A DNA stretch of 14,277 nt from Clostridia bacterium (GTDB lineage Bacteria > Bacillota > DSM-521 > Neomoorellales > Neomoorellaceae): assembly GCA_012727745.1 (NCBI GenBank), contig JAAYGJ010000005.1, positions 1 to 14,277 of the forward strand, given 5' to 3'. The notes below the pieces were generated by a model. It saw nothing but the letters and a program-made list of their open reading frames with translations, ran no database searches and had not been told where the DNA came from. Positions 6,612 through 14,061 of this stretch are shown here, piece by piece. Position 1 is the stretch's first letter; each line of letters begins with the position of its first letter. The translations under genes were made by a program, and so were the position numbers.

Positions 6612-8142
6612 CCCTTTCCCTTCTCTGGTAATAATCTTTCAGCGCTTGGACTAGCCCGGGAATGGTATATTCGCTGGCTACCACGTCTGCAGTAAGACCG
6701 TAATCGCAGACCGCAGCCGCCGTAACCGGGCCAATACAGGCTATCGTCACTCCCCGGAGCAGCCGGGCTAGGTCCCGACCTTTCAGCAGTGCAAAAAAGT
6801 TGTTTACTGTAGACGGGCTGGTAAAGGTAAGAACATGGAGTTTACCCTGTTCCAGGCTTTCAATGACACTGCCGGCAGCGGCCGAACTGGCCACTGTGCG
6901 GTAAACGGTAACCGGGGTTACAGTCAGCCCCCGCTGGACTAAGTACTCTGCCAGCCAGGGGCGGGCCAGATCCGCTCTGGGCAACAAAACCTTCTGGCCT
7001 GGCCGCAGCCTTTCGCCTAAACCCAGCGCCAGAGCTTCGGCGCGATACTCCGCGGGCACATAGGTCACTTTCAGCCCCCGCTGTTCCAGGCTCTGCCTGG
7101 TAGCGGGTCCAATGGCACCTAACTGCACCTTCAGAGGAATAGCCCGGACATCAAGCCCCCTATCCTGTAGCTTTTTAAAGAAAAACTCAACGCCATTGAC
7201 GCTGGTGAAAAATATCCAGTCAAAGCTCGCCAATTCATTTAAAGCCTGCTCCAGAGGACCCCAGTCCAGGGGAGGTTCAATAGCTATAGCCGGATATTCC
7301 AGCACCTCTCCCCCCAGAGCTTGCAAGCGACGGGAAAGGTCAGCAGCCTGTCCCCGAGCACGGGTGACGAGGAACCGTTTGCCGAAAAAGGGTAAATTCT
7401 CATACCACCGCAACTGTTCCCGCAGCCCGACCACCTGTCCGATGATTATTACGGCAGGAGCTGACAACTTCGCTGCCGCAGTTTTGTCAACAATATCGGC
7501 CAGGGTCCCTAGCACAACCTGCTGTTCGGGACGGGTGCCCCAGCTAACCACTGCAGCTGGGGTTGCAACAGCTTGACCCCTCTCAACAAGATTGCGGACG
7601 ATCAGGGGCAGGTTCTCTACCCCCATGAGGAAGACCAGCGTACCAGGGTCCTTAGCCAGGCGGTCCCAATCAATGGCGGTATTAATTTTACCTTCCCCTT
7701 CATGGCCGGTAATAACGGTAAAGGTTGAACTCAGTCCCCGGTGGGTAACCGGGATCCCGGCATAAGCAGGTACAGCAATGGCTGAAGTAATACCCGGCAC
7801 GATCTCTAATGGTAAGCCGGCCTTTTTGAGGGCCAGTGCCTCTTCGCCTCCCCTCCCGAAAACGAAAGGGTCACCGCCTTTTAAACGGACCACCACCCGC
7901 CCTGAAGTAGCCAGCTCCACCAGGAGCGAATTGATTTCCTCCTGGCTCAGAATATGCCGGTCGGGCAGCTTGCCCACATAGATCAACTGGACACCTTGCT
8001 TGCAGTGGTTCAGCAAGGAAGGATTGACCAGCCGGTCATAAACGACGACATCTGCCTGAGCCAGCGCCTCCAGCCCTTTAAGGGTAATCAGGCCGGCATC
8101 GCCAGGCCCCGCACCCACCAGATATACTTTTCCTGCTTTCAT
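6604..8142 (-). CDS. cobA-hemD: Fused uroporphyrinogen-III C-methyltransferase / uroporphyrinogen-III synthase
   Basis: Bifunctional protein of about 512 residues. The N-terminal half (about 1-245) is SUMT (CobA), which methylates uroporphyrinogen III at C2 and C7 with S-adenosylmethionine to give precorrin-2. It shows VYLVGAGPGDAGLITLKG, VVYDRLV, VRLKGGDPFVFGRGGEE and VPGITSAIAVPAYAGIPVTHR. The C-terminal half (about 255-505) is HemD, which cyclises hydroxymethylbilane; it shows FLVTRARGQA, IFFTSVNGVEFFF, AIGPATRQSLEQRG and LTFTSPSTVNNF. Such fusions are common in Clostridia. ATG 8142 forms an ATGA overlap with the hemC stop and is preferred to TTG 8148. The fusion lets one polypeptide both make and divert uroporphyrinogen III toward siroheme and B12. 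Confidence 0.96.
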   Translation of the reverse strand: MKAGKVYLVGAGPGDAGLITLKGLEALAQADVVVYDRLVNPSLLNHCKQGVQLIYVGKLPDRHILSQEEINSLLVELATSGRVVVRLKGGDPFVFGRGGEEALALKKAGLPLEIVPGITSAIAVPAYAGIPVTHRGLSSTFTVITGHEGEGKINTAIDWDRLAKDPGTLVFLMGVENLPLIVRNLVERGQAVATPAAVVSWGTRPEQQVVLGTLADIVDKTAAAKLSAPAVIIIGQVVGLREQLRWYENLPFFGKRFLVTRARGQAADLSRRLQALGGEVLEYPAIAIEPPLDWGPLEQALNELASFDWIFFTSVNGVEFFFKKLQDRGLDVRAIPLKVQLGAIGPATRQSLEQRGLKVTYVPAEYRAEALALGLGERLRPGQKVLLPRADLARPWLAEYLVQRGLTVTPVTVYRTVASSAAAGSVIESLEQGKLHVLTFTSPSTVNNFFALLKGRDLARLLRGVTIACIGPVTAAAVCDYGLTADVVASEYTIPGLVQALKDYYQRRERDE

Positions 8143-9077
8143 CGGCAAGCACCCTGCCTGATACTAGCCAGGATCTCCCCGGCCCCTTGAGCCAACAAGC
8201 TATCGGCCAGAGCACGACCCAGCTCCACCGCTGCCGCCGCCGGACCGCTCAAGTGGTCTCTAATAATCGTGGTTCCCTCCAGATTGGCCACCAGCCCCTG
8301 AAGCCGCAGCAGTCCTTCCCTGACCTCAGCGATGGCTCCAATTGGGACCTGGCAGCCACCTTGCAACGCAGCCAAAAATGCCCGCTCGGCTGTAATGGCA
8401 GTCCGGGTCTCCTGGTCATCAAGCTGTCCAATTAACGTCATGATTTCCTCATCGTCTTCCCGGGCTTCCACCGCTATAGAACCCTGGCCTACAGCGGGAA
8501 GGAGTAGATCATAGTCCAGCTTCTGGGTTATCTTCTCCTGCCAGCCCAGTCGTTCAATACCGGCGACAGCCAGTACGATAGCGTCAAATTCACCATTCTC
8601 CAAACGCCTGACCCTGGTGCCAATATTACCCCGCAGGTCTACCAGTTTCAGGTCAGGACGGGCATGAAGCAACTGGGCTTTACGCCTTAGACTGCTGGTA
8701 CCGACAATAGCACCTGGGGGTAGCTGGTATAATTGCAACCCTTCCCTGGCCAGCAGTGCATCGCGGGGGTCCTCCCGTTTGAGCATAGCCCCAATCGCCA
8801 ACCCCTCAGGTAACCTGGTAGGCAGGTCCTTTGCGCTGTGGACCGCCAGGTCGATTTTGCCCTCCAGTAGTGCCCGCTCAAGCTCTTTGGTAAAAAGCCC
8901 CTGAGCTCCGATTTTGGCCAGTGGAACGTCGATAAACTTATCGCCTTTAGTAGTCAGGCAAACAACCTTATATTGGTAAAGGGGCTGATGCAGTTGAAGT
9001 AGCTTCCTCACACGTTCAGCTTGCCATAAAGCCAGTTGGCTCTGGCGGGAACCGATACGGATAACCCTCATTATCAA
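8139..9077 (-). CDS. hemC: Hydroxymethylbilane synthase (porphobilinogen deaminase)
   Basis: Polymerises four porphobilinogens to hydroxymethylbilane. It shows the N-terminal VIRIGSRQSQLALWQA, VHSAKDLPT with the catalytic Asp84, GTSSLRRKAQL, LRGNIGTRVRRL and the dipyrromethane-cofactor cysteine in LQGGCQVPIGA (Cys242). About 310 residues is the usual length. The start is uncertain. TTG 9077 overlaps the hemA stop by 4 bases and has GAGG at a 7-base spacing, while ATG 9071 (MRVIRIGSR) matches homologues better but has the same site about 13 bases away. Both leave the enzyme intact. It lies between hemA and cobA-hemD with overlapping ends, as expected for coupled translation. Confidence 0.96.
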   Translation of the reverse strand: MIMRVIRIGSRQSQLALWQAERVRKLLQLHQPLYQYKVVCLTTKGDKFIDVPLAKIGAQGLFTKELERALLEGKIDLAVHSAKDLPTRLPEGLAIGAMLKREDPRDALLAREGLQLYQLPPGAIVGTSSLRRKAQLLHARPDLKLVDLRGNIGTRVRRLENGEFDAIVLAVAGIERLGWQEKITQKLDYDLLLPAVGQGSIAVEAREDDEEIMTLIGQLDDQETRTAITAERAFLAALQGGCQVPIGAIAEVREGLLRLQGLVANLEGTTIIRDHLSGPAAAAVELGRALADSLLAQGAGEILASIRQGACR

Positions 9078-10372
9078 AACACTTCCTCTCGCTTTATTGC
9101 CGCCTGCTCGTCGTCCAGGCTAAAAAGATAGCGCAAAGCATCACAATAACCGTAGACCTGTTCATCCTGGCATGCAGCTTTTAAGTTAATGATAGGTGTG
9201 CTGAGCATCTTGTTAATCAGCGAGCCGGCCAGAGAAATAATAATCTTCCGCTCTTTATCAGAAAGGGAAGCTAGCTTGGGCAAAACCCGTTTCAGCTCGC
9301 GGGTCACCAGGTCCTGCCCCTTTTTTTGCAGGGCTTTGATTACAGGTGCTACGGACAAAGTCTTTAGCCACTGGCAGAAGTTATCCGTTTCTTCGCCAAT
9401 GATTTGTTCCGCCTTTATGGCTTCCCTTTTTCTTTCATCAAGGTTTTTGCACACTACTTGCTGTAAATCGTCAATATGGTAGACTACCACCCCGGGGAGC
9501 ATTCCCACCCCGGGATGAATGTCACGGGGAACTGCAATATCGATAAATATAAGGGGCCGTCCCTGGCGCTCCGCAAGGAGAGGCTGAAGCAGCTCCGGTT
9601 TGATAATGTATCCGGGGGCTGCGGTGCAGCTGATTACAATATCAGCACAGGCCAGGTACTTTAAAAAGTCATCCAATCTGATAGCACTGCCGCCATATTC
9701 CGCAGCTAATAGCCTGGCCCTGGCATAGGTCCGGTTGGCTACTACCACGGTAGCAACCCCGTTGGCTACCAGGTGTTTGAGAACCAGTTCACTGGTATCT
9801 CCGGCCCCCAGTACCAGGACAGTATGGCCTTGCAGGCGCCCCAGTACCTGGGCTGCCAGGTCTACTGCCGCCGCGCCAACCGAGACAGGATAGCGGTCAA
9901 TAAAGGTTTCGCTGCGGGCCCGCCTGGCGGCCTGAACTGCTCTTTGGAATAGCCCGTTCAAGACTTTGTTGGTAGTGCCCTGCTGGCAGGCCACTTCATA
10001 AGCCTCGCCTACCTGGGCCATAATCTGGCTCTCCCCCAGGACCATCGAATCCAGTCCGGCACTCACCCGGAAAAGGTGCAAAACAGCCTGCCGATTCGTT
10101 CGCTCATAGCTATACCTGCTGAGGGTCTCCAGGCTTAGTCCGCTATAGTCACGGATAAATTCAAGCAGTACTGATTTTAACCTTTCTTTCTCGTTACAGG
10201 CCAAATAATATTCGGTGCGGTTACAGGTAGAGAGGAGTACGGCTCCAGCCACACCGGCCAAACCCCCTGCAGCAGCCGTATATTGTTTCAGCTGGGATCT
10301 GGAAATAGCTACTTTGTCCCGCACTTCTAACGGCGCGGTCTGATAATTGAAGCCGAGTAAGTAGATGTCCAT
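9074..10372 (-). CDS. hemA: Glutamyl-tRNA reductase
   Basis: Reduces glutamyl-tRNA(Glu) to glutamate-1-semialdehyde with NADPH, the committed step of the C5 pathway. It shows the N-terminal LLGFNYQTAPLEVRDK, the catalytic cysteine in LLSTCNRTEYY (Cys50), LFRVSAGLDSMVLGESQI, the nucleotide-binding VLVLGAGDTSEL, VVANRT, and the dimerisation-domain helix near the C-terminus. The 432 residues fit the family. ATG 10372 follows GAGG at an 8-base spacing and lies 46 bases inside the precorrin-2 dehydrogenase gene, a longer overlap than elsewhere in the operon. In many bacteria HemA is controlled by heme-dependent proteolysis; nothing here shows that directly. Confidence 0.97.
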   Translation of the reverse strand: MDIYLLGFNYQTAPLEVRDKVAISRSQLKQYTAAAGGLAGVAGAVLLSTCNRTEYYLACNEKERLKSVLLEFIRDYSGLSLETLSRYSYERTNRQAVLHLFRVSAGLDSMVLGESQIMAQVGEAYEVACQQGTTNKVLNGLFQRAVQAARRARSETFIDRYPVSVGAAAVDLAAQVLGRLQGHTVLVLGAGDTSELVLKHLVANGVATVVVANRTYARARLLAAEYGGSAIRLDDFLKYLACADIVISCTAAPGYIIKPELLQPLLAERQGRPLIFIDIAVPRDIHPGVGMLPGVVVYHIDDLQQVVCKNLDERKREAIKAEQIIGEETDNFCQWLKTLSVAPVIKALQKKGQDLVTRELKRVLPKLASLSDKERKIIISLAGSLINKMLSTPIINLKAACQDEQVYGYCDALRYLFSLDDEQAAIKREEVF

Positions 10373-10989
10373 GATCTCACCCTCTTCCTGGCCTCTTCAA
10401 TTTGCCCTGCCAGGACCATTTCAATAATTCCCGCTTCAAGGAGTTCCTGCATAAGCCGTTCCCGCACAGCCTGCTCGGCACAGTTGGCTTTCAGCCAAGT
10501 ACGGGCCTCATTTAAAATATCAACTGCTTTTGCATAGTCCGGACTGAATTGCTCTTCCAGCTGGGATTTAAGCCTTTGCGACAGGGCAGGATTCTGACCG
10601 CCGGTGGACACCGCCAGGAGTAAATCGCCCCGTCGCACACAGGCATTAACAATAAAGCTGCTCTCAGCGGCGCTGTCAGCTACATTCACCAGGATGTTAT
10701 GCTTATGGCAGTAAGCCGCTATTTCACTGTTGACTGCCCGGTTGGCAGTAGCAGCTATAACTAGAAAGTACCCATCCAGTTCCTTTTCCTGGTAGTGTTT
10801 TTGTTTCCAGACCAGGGAACCTTGCTCCGCCAGCAGGCGCAATTCCTCGTTTGCCTCCGGGCAAATCAAAGTTACGGCTGCTCCAGACTCGAGCAAGGAA
10901 CAGACTTTACGCAGGGCAACCCGGCCCCCGCCTACTACTACGCATGGCTTTCCCAGCACATTTAAAGTAACAGGATAGGTGAAACTCAC
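10327..10989 (-). CDS. sirC: Precorrin-2 dehydrogenase (Met8/SirC/CysG N-terminal type)
   Basis: NAD-dependent oxidation of precorrin-2 to sirohydrochlorin, possibly with ferrochelatase activity as in Met8p. Visible are the Rossmann loop VVVGGGRVALRKVCSLL (residues 17-33), VIAATANRAVNSEI, the motif ILVNVADSA with the aspartate expected for catalysis, and RRGDLLLAVSTGGQNPALSQRLK. The 220 residues match the short single-function family. GTG 10989 follows GGAGG at a 6-base spacing. The last about 15 residues (WTSTYSASIIRPRR) are read from within the hemA start region and look like an unselected extension. It sits 19 bases after the CbiK-like gene and makes the branch-point intermediate shared by siroheme and cobalamin. 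Confidence 0.93.
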   Translation of the reverse strand: MSFTYPVTLNVLGKPCVVVGGGRVALRKVCSLLESGAAVTLICPEANEELRLLAEQGSLVWKQKHYQEKELDGYFLVIAATANRAVNSEIAAYCHKHNILVNVADSAAESSFIVNACVRRGDLLLAVSTGGQNPALSQRLKSQLEEQFSPDYAKAVDILNEARTWLKANCAEQAVRERLMQELLEAGIIEMVLAGQIEEARKRVRSWTSTYSASIIRPRR

Positions 10990-11008
10990 TTTGAACCTCC
11001 TCTGTTCC

Positions 11009-11416
11009 TTAACCGCCCACAGCTTGACCGGCCGGGCAATCTCTTACCCGCTGCCCGAAAATTTCCTGGTAAGCCGGGTACCCACCCAGCCCGCATAGCT
11101 CAACCTTAACCTGAAAACCTTCCCTCGCCAAGATCTGTTTCCAGGAATTCTCGCCGCAAGCAGCCATATCATGGCGAGCAGGCTCCCCGGCAAGCAGCAT
11201 ATACGGCGAAAGGATCCCTTCCTTAACGCCCTGCCGGCGAAGGCGAGGGAGTACCTCGCTCAGTTGGGGATAGCCTTCCACTGTAGCCAGATAAACCCCG
11301 GGAAGACTGTCAGCTAACATCAGCTGTAAACAGGAGTAACTGGCATTGGCCGGGTGACTCGAACCGTAAGCTATCAGCAGGTGAGCCTGTCCCCGATACT
11401 TTTCCTTGACATGCAC
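11009..11416 (-). CDS. cbiK: C-terminal half of a CbiK-type sirohydrochlorin cobaltochelatase, probably inactive
   Basis: Only 135 residues against about 260 in CbiK. The match to the C-terminal half is good: SSHPANASYSCLQLML, VEGYPQLSEVL, MLLAGEP-RHDMA, ENSWKQIL and GLGGYPAYQEIF. Salmonella CbiK binds metal through His145 (MGHG), Glu175 (VESYP) and His207 (AGDHA). Here the equivalents are Tyr17 (AYG), Glu47 (VEGYP, retained) and Pro79 (AGEPA), so both histidines are gone. The GTG start has AAGGAA too close to serve well, while a strong GGAGGG sits 76 bases upstream without a nearby start. This is consistent with deletion of the N-terminal half. It is the first gene behind the cobalamin riboswitch. 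Alternatives are a repurposed small protein or a diverged single-domain chelatase; the substrate can no longer be inferred. Confidence 0.8.
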   Translation of the reverse strand: MHVKEKYRGQAHLLIAYGSSHPANASYSCLQLMLADSLPGVYLATVEGYPQLSEVLPRLRRQGVKEGILSPYMLLAGEPARHDMAACGENSWKQILAREGFQVKVELCGLGGYPAYQEIFGQRVRDCPAGQAVGG

Positions 11417-11492
11417 CTTCCTTACTATTTTATTAGAAATACTTATAAATAAAAATCCCTTAACTTTGCAGCTATGGGATAAAACTAGCCTT

Positions 11493-11498
11493 CCCTCC
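11493..11498 (-). promoter_or_regulatory. Orphan ribosome-binding site upstream of the CbiK-like gene
   Basis: GGAGGG in the context AGAAGGAGGGAAGG is the strongest ribosome site of the leader, but no ATG, GTG or TTG follows in range. The frame of the CbiK-like gene is open from a TAG just upstream of it (11500-11502) down to GTG 11416 with no start codon. It probably served the original full-length gene. Confidence 0.4.
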
Positions 11499-11518
11499 TT
11501 CTAAAATACTTCTAAAAT
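11498..11518. repeat. Short tandem repeat, two 10-base copies
   Basis: CTTCTAAAAT occurs at 11498-11507 and 11509-11518 with one base between. It lies between the riboswitch hairpin and the orphan ribosome site, and could be a small slippage duplication. Confidence 0.5.
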
Positions 11519-11521
11519 GAT

Positions 11522-11554
11522 GAGCCTTGCCCCACCATGAGCAGCAACTGGCTC
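11522..11554 (-). terminator. Expression-platform hairpin of the cobalamin riboswitch
   Basis: Read on -, GAGCC and TTGC pair with GCAA and GGCTC (two-base AG bulge, 13-base loop), followed by ATCATTTTAG. It starts only a few bases after the aptamer's last conserved element. The trailing T-run is poor, so it may be a weak terminator or part of a switch in RNA folding rather than a strong stop. Its distance from the ribosome site argues for control of transcription rather than direct masking of translation. Confidence 0.45.
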
Positions 11555-11557
11555 TTC

Positions 11558-11735
11558 TTTCAGGCAGGTCTTCTGGCTCACGGGTCCTCCTTACTCCTCG
11601 ACTGCCCACAGCCTTCAGTACTGGCTGCAGTGGTATTACCCCTGCGACATTTTGTCTGTCTCAGGGTAAGGGCTTGTCTCCGTTCACAGCGGCGGATAAC
11701 CCCCGGTTGCCCGGCGATTATCAAATAACATAAAT
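11558..11735 (-). promoter_or_regulatory. Cobalamin (adenosylcobalamin-type) riboswitch aptamer
   Basis: Read on -, the 3' part contains GAGCCAGAAGACCTGCCTG (11561-11579), the hallmark B12-box region usually written AGCCAGGAGACCTGCC. Upstream are CCACTG, and CCGCCGCTGTGAACGGAGA (11677-11695), which matches the conserved CCGC-ACTGTGA element. A GATAA/TTATC arm with an inner CCGG-GCAA-CCGG hairpin lies at the 5' side (about 11695-11722). The 5' limit is approximate. It precedes the CbiK-like gene and thereby the whole tetrapyrrole operon, so high cellular B12 should lower expression of the trunk pathway. Confidence 0.9.
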
Positions 11736-11744
11736 TATTTATTG

Positions 11745-11776
11745 TTTATCGATAAAAATTATTTGTATTTCGATAA
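11745..11776. promoter_or_regulatory. Possible operator: TCGATAA repeats 21 bases apart
   Basis: The divergent intergenic region holds the 12-base palindrome TTTATCGATAAA (11745-11756), and TCGATAA recurs at 11770-11776, exactly 21 bases (two helical turns) from its copy in the palindrome. The second copy lies in the -35/-10 spacer of the + promoter. A regulator dimer bound here could affect both the + unit and the - strand operon. The XRE-type protein encoded 530 bases away is a candidate ligand; this is inference. Confidence 0.35.
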
Positions 11777-11791
11777 TTAGCATGATATACT
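11763..11791 (+). promoter_or_regulatory. Promoter of the DUF2975-XRE-DUF4173 unit
   Basis: TTGTAT (11763-11768), a 17-base spacer and TATACT (11786-11791), with TG one base before the -10 box (extended -10). The -35 is weak, which fits reliance on the extended -10. The start codon at 11838 is 46 bases downstream. Confidence 0.5.
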
Positions 11792-11837
11792 GCTGTCAGG
11801 ATAAAATCATTACCATTGGATTGCGAGGGATGTTTAG

Positions 11838-12287
11838 ATGTGGTCTGACAAACAATCTATCAGCCTCAGCAAGCTCTTTATCCTGCTTTTTATTACAGCG
11901 CTCGTTCTTGCAGTATTATTTGCTCCATGGCTGGTCCGTCGGTTTCTGGATTTTTCCCGGGCAGACTTGCAGGGAAGCGAAATTTTCTTCCTCACCACTA
12001 TTTATACAGGAAGCTTGCCGGCAGGTTACTTGCTCTACAACCTGTTTTACCTTCTGCGCCGCATCGAAGCCGATCTGGTTTTCATTCCAGGCAATGTTGA
12101 GTTACTGCGCCGCATTTCCTGGTCCTGCTTTGCGGGAGCTGGATTAGGCTTGGTTTCTGCTGCATATTATTTCCCCTGGATGTTCGTGGCAATATCGGCA
12201 GCCTTTATGGGACTGATTGTCCGGGTTGTTAAAAATGTAGTAGCTAAAGCGGTACAACTCCAGGACGAAGTAGATTACACGGTGTGA
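11838..12287 (+). CDS. DUF2975-like four-helix membrane protein
   Basis: A 149-residue integral membrane protein of unknown biochemical role. Hydrophobic segments fall at about residues 11-34, 47-70, 93-113 and 112-130. The features that point to DUF2975 are GNVELLRRISWSC (after helix 2), AAFMGLIVRVVKNVVAKAVQLQDEVDYTV at the C-terminus (given as a location, residues 120-149) and the charged end. ATG 11838 follows GAGGG at about 8 bases. It is followed 12 bases later by a small XRE regulator. In Firmicutes, DUF2975 proteins are typically paired with a YozG-like XRE regulator, so a membrane sensor or anti-regulator is a reasonable inference. Confidence 0.82.
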   Translation: MWSDKQSISLSKLFILLFITALVLAVLFAPWLVRRFLDFSRADLQGSEIFFLTTIYTGSLPAGYLLYNLFYLLRRIEADLVFIPGNVELLRRISWSCFAGAGLGLVSAAYYFPWMFVAISAAFMGLIVRVVKNVVAKAVQLQDEVDYTV

Positions 12288-12299
12288 GGTGAGAGAGAT

Positions 12300-12509
12300 A
12301 TGCCCATAATTGTGAACCTGGATGTAATGATGGCTAAGCGAAAAATATCTTCTACACAGCTGGCCGAAATAATCGGCATCAGCCAGGCTAATCTCTCAAT
12401 CCTCAAGACCGGTAAGGCTAGAGCCATCCGCTTTTCTACTTTGGAAGCTATCTGCAAGGCCTTGGACTGCCAGCCGGGAGATATCCTGGAATACAGGCAA
12501 GAAGACTAA
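12300..12509 (+). CDS. Small XRE/Cro-type transcriptional regulator (YozG-like)
   Basis: A 69-residue single-domain DNA-binding protein. The start MPIIVNLDVMMAKRKISS leads into the helix-turn-helix: SSTQLAEIIGISQANLSILK (residues 17-36), then GKARAIRFSTLEAICKALDCQPGDILEY. That is nearly the whole protein, so there is no separate ligand-binding domain. ATG 12300 has GAGGTGAGAG upstream. It sits between two membrane-protein genes on the same strand, which suggests that it takes its signal from one of them. Its target may be the repeats in the promoter of this unit. Confidence 0.9.
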   Translation: MPIIVNLDVMMAKRKISSTQLAEIIGISQANLSILKTGKARAIRFSTLEAICKALDCQPGDILEYRQED

Positions 12510-12528
12510 ATTTGAGGGGACTGACAAA

Positions 12529-14061
12529 ATGAGCAATAGCGATGTGTTTATAGCAGACAAAAAAGATGCTTTCTTTGCCCTTGTGGCTTTTGTGCTAGGT
12601 TTCTTCTTTATCAGGTGGGTATTTTTCCACTGGCAGGGATGGGGGGTATCTCTTTTTACCTATGCCTACTGCGGAGCAGTTACCGCTTATATATATAAAA
12701 AAGGGCTCAAATTAACCCGTTATTCCTGGTTTTGGCTTGCGGTAGTACTGCTAATAGGAAGTAGCTATTCACTCTGGTCAAATAACAGCTTAGAACCCTG
12801 GCGTAGTTTTTTCTTCTTCATGTCTGCCATATACTGGGTAATTGCCGCCACTGGTCAAGCTATACAGGGTCATACGGGTGACTGGCTAATCCTGGATGCC
12901 TTTAACGCCCTGTTCATAATACCCTTCCGGAATTTCACCACCCAGTATCAAAGCCTGGCTGCCCTGGAAACTATCCGGAAACCGGGACGGGGACAAGTTT
13001 TTTCTATAATTCTGGGGATATTCCTGGCCTTTATTGCGGGTGTATTGGTGCTGCCTTTACTTATTGCAGCCGACGGCGGCGCCTTTTCTCAGGTTGCGCA
13101 GGGCTTTCTGGATTACTTGCAAAACGTACAGGAAACCTTCTGGGAAAACTTTATTAACGTGATACTGGCCATTCCGGTTGCGGCTTATATTTTCGGCCTG
13201 GTAGGCGGATGCGTGCACAGGAGTGGCACCTCTACCTTCAAGGAAGAGAGTATCCAGGGTTTGTTATCCTCGCTGCGGTTCCTACCGTCGGCTTCGGTTA
13301 ACATCTTGTTGGGCTTCCTCTGCATCCTGTATCTTATTTTTATCGGCTGCCAAATCCCCTATTTTTTCTCAGCTTTCAGCGGCCAGCTACCGGAGGGTTG
13401 GCAGGTTTATTCAGAATATGCACGCCGGGGTTTTTTTGAACTCTGCGGGATTGCTACCATTAATTTGTCCACCCTGACCCTGGCTAATATACTAAGCCGC
13501 AAACCCCGCTGGGAAAGCAAAATGCTGAGGCTTTTCAACGGCCTGATGGCTGGGCTGACTATTGTCCTAATTATCACTGCTTTAAGCAAGATGTTAATGT
13601 ATATCGACGTATATGGAATGACAGTCCGCCGACTGCTCCCTAGCTTATTCATGCTTTATCTTTTGCTAATCTGCGCTGCTATTATTGCCCTGCAGAGATG
13701 GCAGTTCTCTATTATGCGGCTGGCTGCAGGCTTGGGCATAACCATGCTGTGCGCACTGTGTCTAACTGGCCCCGCCGGTTATGCTGCCCGCTATAACGCC
13801 GGCCGGTATCTGGCGGGTACGTTGCCCCACTATGATACTACGGTCTTGTATCAAGCCGGGTCGGCGGGGGTGGATGCAGCCCTCCAGGTCTATGAAGGTA
13901 CATCAGACCCCGCCCTGAAGGAAGAATTACAGGCCTATCTATCCGATCAGCTTTATTTGACAGTTAATTCGGCTGGTCGTTCCTGGGACAATATCGAGAA
14001 TGCCCGGGCCCGCCAAAAACTCGCAAATTTTACCGATTGCGCTGAGTTTACTAGCCATTAG
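12529..14061 (+). CDS. DUF4173-like (DUF4153-type) polytopic membrane protein
   Basis: A 510-residue protein with about 10-12 hydrophobic helices up to about residue 420, then a soluble tail of some 90 residues. Features of the DUF4173 family are EYARRGFFELCGIATINL (about 303-320) and the stretch MYIDVYGMTVRRLLPS (about 361-376). The N-terminal third (residues 12-110) is aromatic-rich with WVFFHWQGWG. ATG 12529 follows GAGGGG at about 9 bases and lies 19 bases after the regulator gene, so the three genes are probably one operon. No enzymatic motif is visible and the function is unknown. No terminator is evident; the T-run right after the stop lacks a stem. Confidence 0.8.
   Translation: MSNSDVFIADKKDAFFALVAFVLGFFFIRWVFFHWQGWGVSLFTYAYCGAVTAYIYKKGLKLTRYSWFWLAVVLLIGSSYSLWSNNSLEPWRSFFFFMSAIYWVIAATGQAIQGHTGDWLILDAFNALFIIPFRNFTTQYQSLAALETIRKPGRGQVFSIILGIFLAFIAGVLVLPLLIAADGGAFSQVAQGFLDYLQNVQETFWENFINVILAIPVAAYIFGLVGGCVHRSGTSTFKEESIQGLLSSLRFLPSASVNILLGFLCILYLIFIGCQIPYFFSAFSGQLPEGWQVYSEYARRGFFELCGIATINLSTLTLANILSRKPRWESKMLRLFNGLMAGLTIVLIITALSKMLMYIDVYGMTVRRLLPSLFMLYLLLICAAIIALQRWQFSIMRLAAGLGITMLCALCLTGPAGYAARYNAGRYLAGTLPHYDTTVLYQAGSAGVDAALQVYEGTSDPALKEELQAYLSDQLYLTVNSAGRSWDNIENARARQKLANFTDCAEFTSH

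Noticed and set aside
11537..11733. + strand open frames of 63-68 codons over the riboswitch
   Set aside because: They are reverse-strand translations of the conserved cobalamin aptamer and carry no protein signal.
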